A stretch of 64,000 nt of DNA from Polytrichum commune (lineage: Eukaryota > Streptophyta > Polytrichopsida > Polytrichales > Polytrichaceae), in contig OX485805.1 in the NCBI GenBank assembly GCA_950295325.1, positions 46,774,758 through 46,838,757 on the forward strand, in the 5' to 3' direction. How positions within the stretch are numbered: position 1 is the first letter of the stretch; each line of letters starts with the position of its first letter. A program made the translations under genes and the position numbers. Under the pieces are notes generated by a model. It made no database searches. It was not told the origin of the DNA and saw nothing but the letters and a program-made list of their open reading frames with translations. Below, piece by piece: positions 37,901-48,236 of the stretch.

Positions 37901-38788
37901 ATGGCTGGTCGACGAGTCACATGGCGTAGGCTCGTGGTGGTTCACTCAAATACTTTAGTGAACGATGAGAATTTGAGCCTTGGATGGGAGAACGATGAGG
38001 AAAGCATCCTCCGGAATCCTTTGAGACCTCAGCCTCGCATCCCATTACGGGACATCACCCATCTCTTCCCAGGCAATGTGAGCTTCTGACCTTATCATAC
38101 TTCATTTAGCCTCCAGAATCTTATTGTTCAATGGTGGGAATGGTGTGTGAGCTGATGGTGTTACAACATAGAAACTTGATTCATTGAATGTGGATTGGTG
38201 TGAGCTGGTGGTGTCACAAACATAGAATGTTGAATTCGTTGAATGGTGAATGGTGAGAAGTGATGGTGTGAATTGTTGAGTGATGAACTGGTGTTCATAG
38301 GATGGCTTCACATCCAATCTTATTGAGCGGAGAACGGTGTTCCTAGCCTCTGGTGAATCTAGGTTCCTGGGATTTGTTTCTCTGCTGCTTCATGGACATG
38401 GAGCTGAAGTAGTGTTTTGATGACAGGTTATCTCTTCTGACGATAAGATTGAAGACCAGATTCTAGTAGTGCATCAGGGCGCCGAAAACGGCCGAATTAG
38501 AAGGCGGGCTGCCCCTGTGGAGCAGAATTCGAAGAAGAGACGCCTGGCGCAATGTAGTTCGGAGCTTTCCTCGGGACGCACTGTTCTTCGGAAGACGTTC
38601 AGGTGATACGTGCCATGAGCATGGAGTTTAAGATGTGGAGGTGAAGCATTGGCATGTGGGTAGTTACTCCTAAATCTAGGAGGACAACTCGCAAAGCGAG
38701 TACCTATGTGGCCCAGTCAAATCTGGGTGGAGACGGAGTTCCTGTGACTTTCTGCAATGTCAAATCCAATGTGGTGTGTACTTTTTAG
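37901..38788 (+). CDS. Small basic protein with a PLRDIT motif; three exons, 153 aa (model)
   Basis: Exon 1 is 37901-38077, from ATG to CAAT before GTGAGC. Exon 2 is 38427-38602, after TGACAG and ending TTCAG before GTGATA. Exon 3 is 38680-38788, after CTAAATCTAG and ending TAG. The three pieces add to 462 nt and join in frame. Exon 1 carries RIPLRDITHLFPGN; exon 2 carries RIRRRAAPVEQNSKKRRL, a plausible nuclear localisation signal; exon 3 begins RRTTRKASTYVAQSNLGG. If intron 2 is not spliced the protein stops at 38604 after 118 aa. RxPLxDIT resembles motifs in plant cell-cycle proteins, but this is a weak analogy and I do not recognise the family. Intron 1 contains two diverged GTGTGAGCTGRTGGTGT repeats (about 38140-38260). 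A further upstream exon cannot be excluded. Confidence 0.5.
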
Positions 38789-39650
38789 TAGCGCCATGTT
38801 CACCAATTTCTTTGTGAACTCTGGAGGAGACATGCAGGTGCCTAGCCCATTTTGTAGTTCTTACCACATCAGTATGCATGTGGCATTTAAGAATATGAAG
38901 AGATTCTCTCCTTGTTGAGAGATTGTATCCCAATTCGGATGCCAAATTGCAGGGCCATAGATAAATAAGGTCAAACTGGCCAGCTTTAGAACTGAGAGCA
39001 AATTCACTCCTGCTGTGGCCAGAGCTTATAGCACAGACAATCTCAACAAGAAGTTTGAGACTGAGTTGTGTTTGCACTCCTTCCCTCTGAAGGGGATTTT
39101 ACATGTGAATCTTTAATGACAGACAAATTCACTAGTTTCTCGTTGAATAAAAGTTTTGTCAACTGGAAAGTCGTACTAAGTTTCAACATCAGTTTCTGTG
39201 ACATCGATATGTTTCTGGATGATGGGAGTACCTCACCCAGAGGTTTCAACCTACAGACCAATGCATGTCTATAGTGGGCATTGTTGCAATGGAGGAGAGT
39301 CTGTTGCTTGTTGGAACAAAACAGGTCACATCCTGAGATACAGATGTGGAATAAATGGTTTCTTTCATTGTTGGGTGCATTGAAATTGCACGTATTTACA
39401 TGAGCACACCACTTGAGGTTGCTGCTACAGTTTTCTTTAAGACTGCTACTTCTAGTGATGCAAAATTGGTCATGAGTGCGGTGCCTCCACAAAGTAAGGG
39501 GCAACTTGTCATCTTGGCCCACATGTGAGCTTCTTTACACCTCTATGATAGTTACTTGGTAGCCTGGCTACGTGGTTGGGTGTTTCACCTAATCTACATT
39601 CCGGTGGTTGCAATGATGCTGAGATGGGAGTGTTGGTGTGATGTGTTCCG
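38789..39650. other. Probable 3' flank of the small gene; no other gene
   Basis: The minus-strand frame 39043-39522 has no recognisable motif. The plus strand looks like non-coding 3' sequence. Confidence 0.4.
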
Positions 39651-39663
39651 ACATTGCTTACAT

Positions 39664-40270
39664 GCATTGTTAGATGCCCTATTATGCAGGACGTGAGTTG
39701 AATGTGTAGACAGTTTGAAACCACTCAGTTGCGCTCTTCCATTCCTTAGACTTGTGATTGATAACATGCTTTCAATTACGATAGTACTGCTTCATAGAAT
39801 TTCGAGATTACTGGGGATGACACACATTCAAAGTGGTATGCAAAGACATGCTACCATGGAGAAAAGTGTTGTCGCTCAACAGGCATTGTTAGATGTCCCT
39901 CATCGATTGACAAGTTTTGTGATGCAGGAAGTGGGTCAAATGTGGAAACACTTCGAAACCAATCACTTGTGCACTTGTATAGCCTTAAACTTGTGATTGT
40001 CACATGCTTTTGTGATTTCGAGCTAAGGACTTGAAATCAATGGCGATTGTCGTGCTCAACAATTTTAGAAAAGCAGCAGGTAGTACTCTCAAAGCATGCA
40101 TCGTTGGATGACCCTCAGTGCTATGCAATGAGTAGAATGTTCAGACAGTTTGAACAGATTCAGACGTTGCGTTCATGCATTTCCTTGTGATTGATCACAT
40201 GCTTTTGTTGTTTGGAGCTAATGTTGTGATGAAGCCAATGGCGATAGTACTACTCAACAATTTAATTAAG
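39664..40270. repeat. Three ~217-bp tandem repeats downstream of the GH71 gene
   Basis: Units begin at GCATTGTTAGATG (39664), GCATTGTTAGATG (39883) and GCATCGTTGGATG (40098). They share, in order, a TGCAGG/TGCAATG region, an ACAGTTTGAA/CACTTCGAA region, CTTGTGATTG, CACATGCTTT and GCGATxGTxxTxCTCAACAAT. They are diverged and lie about 220 bases beyond the gene's stop codon. Confidence 0.65.
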
Positions 40271-40495
40271 GTTGTTGGGCATGACAGTCAAAGTCTCATG
40301 TGAAAAAGATGTGCGACGAAACTGACAAAATTCTGGTCCACAAATTCCGGTCTTGGATATTATTATGATGTTCCGCATTGGCAGGACCAGCTTAATTTGA
40401 AGCAGATTCTTGATGATTCTCAAGAGAGTTAAAGCAATAATATGAATGCTACCGAATGTAATACTTTTGGAAACAGTATTTCTCGAGTACATTAC

Positions 40496-41821
40496 CTACT
40501 GCTGGCAGTTATTGCAATTAGAGTAAACATTGTAATTGTTTGGTGTACTACCCATAGCTGCTGCCCCTGTAACCCCACCAGGGATGACATCCACTCCATT
40601 TCGAGTCAGGGTCGCAACCTGTGACCCTGCCGAAAAGTTCACGCTGCAAACGGTGACACCTGCCGAAGCATTGCAAGTATTGGAATTACTTCCAGACTGC
40701 ACAGTAACAACAGCATCCGAAGCCACCATAGCCACAACAAAAACCTGGTCGCTGTTCAGTATGCTACATCCACCATCCGCAGCCGGATTAGTATAGTAAA
40801 ACATGTACAAGGAATCACCATCCGGAGTGGGCTCACTTCCACCACCAGCTTTGTACCAATTGATGTAGTGTTGTCCGAGCTCCAAGAATGCACGGTGCGG
40901 GAAGCTAGTCACATCATAGGCCGCTCCGGTGGCACTGAATTGGGGACCGACATACGAACATTCCACCCAATCGTTCCAGGTAACAATCTCCACCAAAGGG
41001 GGCTGGTCTGCTATGATCTGCTTCCATCTTTGTATCCAGAGGTTAGGTCCTTGGTAGTCACACTTCACTGATGAGCATCCGATGTAAGGATTGTAGAACC
41101 ATGGGCTAACACTTGCCATGTAAACCATCCCATGTGATGAGGTGGAGGTTAGGAAGTTTAGGTCACGAGAGTCTGTAGGGTTTGTGTAAGGGCTGGAGTA
41201 ACATGGCCATGCGGATGTGTCCCACGCATACAACCCATCCACAACTGACCCGAATTTGTTCAAAACGTTGTCAACATTTCCAACAGATGATCCATCTGCG
41301 CTGGAGAAGAATGGGACGAAAAATATGTTGTCTCTACCTCCAGCTTGGGAAAATACGGTTTGCCATCCAGTGGCAGCATCTGCTTGACCTTTTCCTTGCC
41401 ACCATGCATCATCCTCACCTAACCATGCTGAGAAGAATTGCTTGCCTTGGTACTTGAGCTGGTTCGGATGGTTGGAGTAGGTTTGAATCATGGCAACGAT
41501 GTCGGAGATGGAGAGCTGGGTGCCATCCGTGTCTGTATGGCAATCTGCTGAGAAGAAGAGGTAGAAATTTGATCCTAACTCTTGCGCAGCTTGGTACATT
41601 TGGTCTGCAAGATTCTTTCTCCACACGTTTGTGTTGAGTGCGAATGCTTCGATGCCTTTGCTTTGAGCTAATTGGATTTCTTGCTTGTAGATGCTGATGT
41701 CCACCGGTTGGTAGATCATGTAGTGAGCGAACACCATCCCGTTCTGCGCTTGTGCACTCTCCAGAAGCATGCTGGCCATCGCTACCATCATTACAACACC
41801 CATGCCCATCGCCATCGCCAT
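40496..41821 (-). CDS. Secreted glycoside hydrolase family 71 (alpha-1,3-glucanase)
   Basis: The gene encodes 441 aa in one uninterrupted exon, with an ATG at 41821-41819. Residues 1-25 are a signal peptide (hydrophobic, ending ESAQA). The catalytic region runs from about 29 to 325. Family landmarks are MVFAHYMIYQP (29-39), GIEAFALN (56-63), YLFFSADC (87-94), VDGLYAWD (194-201), SVSPWFYNPYIG (237-248) and TWNDWVECSYVGP (281-293), the counterpart of the WNDYGESHYIGP signature of fungal GH71 enzymes. Residues 335-420 resemble the beta-rich C-terminal domain of that family (VTVQSGSNSN, SQVATLTRNGV). GH71 enzymes hydrolyse alpha-1,3-glucan (mutan, a fungal wall polymer). A secreted role against fungal walls, or on an equivalent substrate, is inferred. 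The neighbouring gene gives no operon-like context. A single exon and a mainly fungal family suggest possible horizontal origin. Confidence 0.88.
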   Translation of the reverse strand: MAMAMGMGVVMMVAMASMLLESAQAQNGMVFAHYMIYQPVDISIYKQEIQLAQSKGIEAFALNTNVWRKNLADQMYQAAQELGSNFYLFFSADCHTDTDGTQLSISDIVAMIQTYSNHPNQLKYQGKQFFSAWLGEDDAWWQGKGQADAATGWQTVFSQAGGRDNIFFVPFFSSADGSSVGNVDNVLNKFGSVVDGLYAWDTSAWPCYSSPYTNPTDSRDLNFLTSTSSHGMVYMASVSPWFYNPYIGCSSVKCDYQGPNLWIQRWKQIIADQPPLVEIVTWNDWVECSYVGPQFSATGAAYDVTSFPHRAFLELGQHYINWYKAGGGSEPTPDGDSLYMFYYTNPAADGGCSILNSDQVFVVAMVASDAVVTVQSGSNSNTCNASAGVTVCSVNFSAGSQVATLTRNGVDVIPGGVTGAAAMGSTPNNYNVYSNCNNCQQ

Positions 41822-41837
41822 CTCTTATTAACCCCAA

Positions 41838-42250
41838 GGTAATGTACGTGACGAGTGTCTTGAAATGCTCAAATTCTGCAAGAATTAGCTTCCATAGAAC
41901 TCATCAAGAATTTTCTGATGAAACTATAAAGTGCATCTCAAGTCTTGCAGGGCTATGTGCACATGAATATTGTCTATATCTAATTTCCTTCCAAATTCCT
42001 CGGAATGGCTGAATAGGTAGAGGAAAGCCTAATTCACTGACTTAGCTACTGGTAATGTACGTGATAAACTTCTTGAAACGCTCAAACTCTCCAAGAAGTA
42101 GCTTCCAAGGAACTCAAGATGAATATGCTGATGAAACTCAAAAGTGCTACCAAAGTCTTGGGGTAATCATCTGCTCAACGTTGTCTATATCTTTCCTTCC
42201 AAATTCCTCCGAATGGCTGAATAGATAGAGGAAATGGCTTCACCGACCTA
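41838..42250. repeat. Two 213-bp direct repeats in the upstream region of the GH71 gene
   Basis: GGTAATGTACGTGA starts at 41838 and again at 42051. The units share CTTGAAAxGCTCAAA, TAGCTTCCAxxGAACTCA, GAAACTxxAAAGTGC, ATTGTCTATATCT and CCAAATTCCTCxGAATGGCT. The first unit begins 17 bases upstream of the start codon (gene on the minus strand), so promoter and leader sequence is duplicated. Confidence 0.75.
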
Positions 42251-42259
42251 AAAGTTACT

Positions 42260-42840
42260 GACTCTCAGAACCATGAGACCCAGATGTGGAGGTGAGGATT
42301 AAGATGGGATGTTTGATCGGTACTTATACTTGTACTAGGTACTCCGAGAAGCCAGTGTCAAAGATTTGTCAGCGTTCAGACAGAAGAAGCAGAGATTGAG
42401 ATGTGGACAGCCGGGACTTCTTCTGTACGTTGACAATGTACAAGCAGGTTCCTCGAATTGGAGACGACGGTCTGCCATTTGGGACTTGATTGAGAGCTGC
42501 ATGGTGGAGGTTGAAGAATTGAGATGCAATGATACCTGATGACGAGCGTTCATGTCTCGGTAAGTTGACTAACTCCGAGGTTGTGTCATCAATCAAACTT
42601 TATGCCGCTATAGAAAGCTTACTTTTGGAGTCAGTTTCTGACGAATTCATGCGTAGAGGTAATCGAAATGACGTCTGAAGCTGATCACTACAATGCAAAG
42701 TTTGCAAATTCATCTCGGGGTGGTAAAATTCCATGGCATGTATCCAGCTCGGAGCGGATGTCGTCTAATTAAATTGATGATGGTTTTCTAGGACAAGTCC
42801 TGCAGAGATTCCTGTAGTTGCTGCCTATCTCCTTATCTCA
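42260..42840. other. Further upstream region of the GH71 gene
   Basis: No gene supported; moderate GC; no distinct TATA box recognised on the minus strand. Confidence 0.4.
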
Positions 42841-42843
42841 CCA

Positions 42844-43363
42844 CACCGTTTATGGTATTGGCGAACAGCCTAAACAAGATGCCTCGAGGTCTCAAAGTGA
42901 TACTTTTCTTAATTGTCAACACGATACTGTTCATCAAAATAGAGAACTTTTGGAAGTGAAATCCTATATACATTATGACATTTCGCATAGCACATTGGAG
43001 TGCTTGAGATGATAGTGTTGTGTTTTAGTATATTAAGGATTTTTTTTTTTAATGAGCATACTAATGGCAAGTGTCATGTGTTTATAATTTGGTATACAAG
43101 AGAAAGAGATATTCTTGAACATAATAGTGTCAAGTGCCATTTGTGCACATTTAGTCGGCTTGTAAACCATTGTGTGACATAAGCATACACCTCATAACAC
43201 TATGAACGTACTCAAGCTAAGATTTAGTAAGCGCACTTGAATGTCAAGTGCCATGAGATGATGCTAATTACGAAGTTATTGATCATTAGTGTATTCTAAC
43301 ATACACTTTGAAACAGGGTAAGTGACACTATTACGCATGTGGCACTAGATACCATAGATGGTG
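42844..43363. mobile_element. TA-flanked MITE, family T
   Basis: Starts CACCGTTTATGGTATTG. The right end, reverse complemented, reads CACCATCTATGGTATCTAG, followed by TA at 43364-43365. The left TA is mutated to CA. Internal phrases AAGATGCCTCGAGGTCTCAA and AATGGCAAGTGTCATGTG match 17366-17899. Confidence 0.7.
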
Positions 43364-44123
43364 TACTGTACCTCCCTACTGCTCTCATCTTCCACTTGGT
43401 CTATTCTAATGATAAGAAGCTCAAACAAGGTAAGTCAACTCTTGAAATTCCATGGAAGAACCCGAAAAGCATGTGAATGAAAGTCTCTGTTGAATTGGGA
43501 GCGCTCGAGGCTACAGTTAAATCGCATCAATTCGAACATGAATGTCTACTGCTATGGTTCTACTGTATTCTAGTTTGGCTATTAAAAAACCTAAGTCAAG
43601 CGTTGAGATTTCTTGTAAGAACCTTAAAGCAGGTGAATGAAAGCCTCGATGAGCTGGAAAGTGATGGAAGTGAATCCCATTAGTTGTAATTTGACTGTCT
43701 ATACACATACATTACGATGAGTGATCTCATCACTCCTTGAAATGAGTCTCCACTCACTGAAGTGGAACTTCCAACGTGCTCAAGATGACCAATGCATCAA
43801 ACCTGAATGTCAAATGTTGCCATCACTGAGTTGATTAGTCAAAAATACTAACATGGATACATTCAACAATCACAGTGTTACATACCTCTCACTCGGTTGT
43901 AATTCTCAACTCAATTGACTAATTGAACACTTACTTTATTTTTTTGTAACATCAACTTACAATTGACCAAATAAGGTTTGGTCAAAGAAGCTCTACCACC
44001 CGACCATAGGAGAGAGACAAAAAAGACCCTCTCTCCTCCCCCGAGCTTCCTCTTATGCCGAAGCACTACTTTTACTTTCTATCTTTACATATAGTAAAAA
44101 TATTTTATTCATAGCTCTATCTT

Positions 44124-44520
44124 ATAGTTCTACTATGAATCTTCTATCTTTGGTTCTTCTAGAACCTTCTTTTCATCTTTTATCTCAATTTTATTCTTCC
44201 AATTGGAACTGTCTAATTCCAATTAGATTCATCCTTCTTCTTTCTAGTTGGAACTGTCTAATTCCAACTAGCTTTATCTATTCATTGAGAGTTGTCTAAC
44301 TCCAATGAATAACATTCATTTTTCCAAATATGGAGTGGTCTAACTCCTGTGCACCTCATCGAGAACTGTCTAACTCACGTGCACATGGTCTCAATTGGAA
44401 TGGTCTAGTTCCAATGCACTAAATGCGGAGCTGTCTAACTCCAGTGCACATGTTGTCAATCTGGAGTTGTCTTACTCCAATCCATTCATCTTCAACTGAG
44501 AGTTGTCTAGCTCTCATTTT
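44124..44520. repeat. Array of 9-11 short inverted repeats with an invariant GTCTA loop
   Basis: GTCTA cores lie at 44211, 44256, 44294, 44338, 44368, 44403, 44433, 44469 (as GTCTT) and 44505. Each is the centre of an eight-base loop (typically CTGTCTAA) with complementary sides: AATTGGAA/TTCCAATT, CTAGTTGGAA/TTCCAACTAG, GAG/CTC within TTCATT/AATGAA, GGAG/CTCC, GAG/CTC, ATTGGAA/TTCCAAT, GGAG/CTCC, GGAG/CTCC and TGAGAG/CTCTCA. Two similar hairpins precede them: ATAG-TTCTA-CTAT at 44124 and GGTTC-TTCTA-GAACC at 44152. Several units are followed by GTGCAC. Spacing is 30-45 bp. Stems differ between units but keep pairing. Function unknown. Confidence 0.8.
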
Positions 44521-44529
44521 TCTCTGCTT

Positions 44530-47500
44530 ACACACTGGCACCTGTAGTTAGAATATTCCTTCATAATTCTAGTTACATTACACACAGCTCCAAGTTACAT
44601 ACCTAGTTGCTACTCAACTTCAGTCACTAGTATGTTAATGCAATCACTTAGTTGTGGGCCAAGGGCTAGACACCCACCTCTTTGAGCTAGACCCCTAGTA
44701 TTAATACTTGAGATGAAAATGTAGCCAATTTTATTATAGCACGTAGATTTCTTTTTGTGGACAATTTGACCCTAAAATTAATATCAGAGATCCCAAATTA
44801 GTTTACGTGAACTCACTTGAGATGAATTTATCACAATAACTTTGAGTTGGGGCCTGTCACTATTACCAAGGTAAATAAGGATGAAAGTGTCTAGCCCTGG
44901 CCTTAGTGGTGCTCAATGTGTAGTTTTGGATTCGACATTAAGAAAGTACTTTGATTCTAGAAATACCAGATTTGTTAATTTTGAATAAAAAGTTCATTAA
45001 TATGGTTGTTACTTAATAAGGAGTTACCTTTACCAAGTAGACGTGAAAATGAAAAGGAATAAGGATTAGTCGAAAAGAAGATTAGATAAGGAATAAGGTG
45101 GAAGGTTCCAACAAAAAACCAATATTGAAGGAATGGTGAGGATTGTAGGATGGAATTTAAGATAGATTTAGGAAAATATTTAAGAGGAAAAACACTGCTG
45201 GATATTGGAAACTTGAGTACTACTTAGAAGGTCAGAAGTATGGCAACTGCTTTAGTATTGCCTATGAACTCGTAGTGTCAGGTAGGTGAGGGAATTAAAA
45301 GATGAGGTTAAGCTATTGTCATGGTAAGGTAGATGACGTCTTCCATTAGCAAGGAAGACAACTAAGGCATGGTGATGTGGACGAACTAGTGTCAGTAGAG
45401 GGCAAGGGTCCGGTAGTACTAGTAGAGGGCAAGGGTATGGTAATACCAATAATGAAAGGCTTCCGGAAAAGAGTCTCAATTGTGGATGGATACGATAGTA
45501 GTGAAGTCAACTAGTAATGGGACAAAACTGGTAGAGGCAGTGTCTGTATGTTGCACACCTCTCCATGAGGAGTGCCTGCAATACTATGGGCACAAAGGGG
45601 ACCCTAAAGTAACACTCGGGACTTGTGGCGTCATAAGTGAGAGGGCTCAAGTGATCCTAGTGTGAATAAGGGCCCGGAGCGTTGAGAACGCCTCATACCC
45701 ATAGAGACCAGGAGTCACAAGGATAAGACCATGAACATTGGGTAGCTTATGGCGTCTGGATTCTAAAATGCTCAAGAACTCTCCAATCGTAGGTGTGAGC
45801 TAGGAGATGTCGCAATTTGAGTGGGACGTTGAGTAGGACTCTGTGGTGGGACAACAATGACCTGGAAGTGGTGCTCAAGACTGCCAAGGTTAAGACAACC
45901 ATAACTCCTGCAATACTTGTTCAAATGGGGCAAGTGAGGAGTCTATCGACATCTACGCAAAGAATAGATGTCGATGGACTAGTTGCTTGATATAATCAAA
46001 GATCTGATGACAAAATTATGGAGGTTTGATGTTGCTAAGGGGTTCCAACCCCAACGGCTAAGGGAAAACGTCTACCTGGCCCCAACTCTTAGGAGAGAGA
46101 CAAAAATGTTACTTGATGGTGGGGTAAGGGCCCTATACAAAGTTGTAGAGGTTTTTTATATCGGGAAGTGGTTTTGGAGACTGATCTCGCCCATTGTAGA
46201 ATAACACGACCTTCATGGGCGTTGGCCCAACATGGGAGCGAAGTTGCCAAGTATGCTTTGGGTTGTTGTTCCGGCAACGCGTTGATCAACTCAATATCGG
46301 ATAAGCATGAATGAAAGTCCACACCTTGCCATTGACTACCAAATGAGGGGAGAATTCTGAATGCATGTATAGGAGGGTTTGGTAAGCAAGCTATGAGTTT
46401 GGATGTTGGTATGAGGGGCTAACCATGCGTGTGTATGGGATGTGCAGGGTTAGCATTCGTGACACTTGCTCAAACTGCGAAATGATGAAGACAAGTTGAG
46501 AAGAGCTAACAAGGGTCACAACATTGTAGTGGTATTTGGTAGTAGGCTAGAACCTGTAGCATGCATAATAAAAAGAAAAGAAAAATCATGTAGGTCCTAG
46601 TAAAGAATGAAGTGGTGGAGATAATATTCCCGATATTGTACCAAAACTAATAGTGTGATAGGATAGTAGAAGGGAAATAGGAAATAGGGTCCAGTATGAA
46701 TGTTTGGTTCTACCAAGGGTAAAATGAAACATTCTTTAACAATAGTATGCGAGCCTATAATGGACACTACCAACTCCAAAAACCATTTTTTTGGGCGTTC
46801 GACAATGGATGGGATTGTGAATTGTTTCATTTGGTTAGCTTTTGAGGATCTTGTAGATTGTTGTTACACGTGTCAACATTTGAGTTGAGATGCAAAAGTT
46901 ATAAAAGGTCAAAATGACGATTTTTCTTCATGACCTTCAAGTGGTCACATAGGCTCAACCAATTGTTTGAACTACAGAGCATAGCATGGTGTGCTTCTTT
47001 TAAGCATATAGTCCAATCTCATCGTAACATATGTTATTTTGACAGCCTTGCCATACCATTCAAAAGTAGGTGTTTGCATAAGACTAATGTTCATCTAAGG
47101 CTTGCATTTGGTGCAAAGACCTTGATGATTTTCAAGAGCCTTGGACACTTCAAAATCATTGCCAAATGCACTCTTCTTACCTTGGAGTGGTATAGAGCAA
47201 GGAATCTAGGTAGGATTTACTATCGAAAAGACACGTGGTACAATGAAATTAGATTATTTGCTTAAAGTATAGACACCATTCTATGCTTAATAGTTAATAC
47301 AATTGGGAAGGCTTTGACCTCTCCTATTCTTTTTGCAATTCAACTTTGATAGTGAAACTTGAATGACAATCTTCACGATTTACAATTGCTAAATGGATGA
47401 GACAATTCCAAACCCGATCCAACGGTCAAATTTGATTCATAAAGTTGAAAGTGCCCACAATAGGGCCACATACCTTGTACCGTATATCACAATTGGGGAT

Positions 47501-48202
47501 CCACATAAATGACTATGTGTCGGCTCACCACTCCACCATCATGATGAACATGGAGCTTTTGATTTGCTCAAAAATGAGTATCAAGGAATCTAAATGTTCA
47601 AATACTCATTCAAAGTTTGTTCTCACATGTGAAAATAGCAATTTATTGCTCTTTGGATTTATACAACATTGAACTTGATAAAAAAAAAGGTGTTTGTATT
47701 GAAAGATGCCGTGCAATAAGGTCATTCTTGGTTGGCTTGTGAGACAATGGTGGAAATTCTCATTGTTTCTTAAATAGTTTAGACTTCAATGCAAAGATTG
47801 GAATATAATTTGCAGTTAAGTAAATATGAATATTTTCATAAAATATGAACTTTTTGCTTATCTCAATTCTAAGGGCGGATCTGTCGACATATTTTCAGTA
47901 TACACAAATTTTATGGAGATATGTGATTCAATAGTCACAATTACTTGAATGTTTTGATGTTAAGATACAATCAAGAATTCAAACTCATAATATAAATAGA
48001 AATAGAAATAGAAACAACATATAATATTATTCTTTGCAATCTTTGTAGGAGGATCCTACCACACAATTTGACATGTCATAACTATGGACTTAGACTTAAT
48101 CAAAATTTTGCTTAAATATCCGTTTAAGAATGATTTAGCTTTACTACGGTCGTTGTGGCATCATGTTGTGACACTCTACTTTTGACACTTAAATTCAAAG
48201 TG

Positions 48203-48236
<34 letters not shown>

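Noticed and set aside
39043-39522. 159-aa minus-strand frame
   Set aside because: No motif or family resemblance; lies opposite the probable 3' flank of the small gene.
41415-41837. 140-aa minus-strand frame over the start of the GH71 gene
   Set aside because: Shadow frame of the GH71 coding sequence; no domain features.
44124-44520. CRISPR-like array
   Set aside because: Units are not identical direct repeats with unique spacers; the sequence is eukaryotic, the spacing is irregular and there are no cas genes.
44124-44520. Auxin response elements (TGTCTC)
   Set aside because: The core is TGTCTA with a fixed A, and the paired flanks are not part of that element; it is also not next to a recognised gene.
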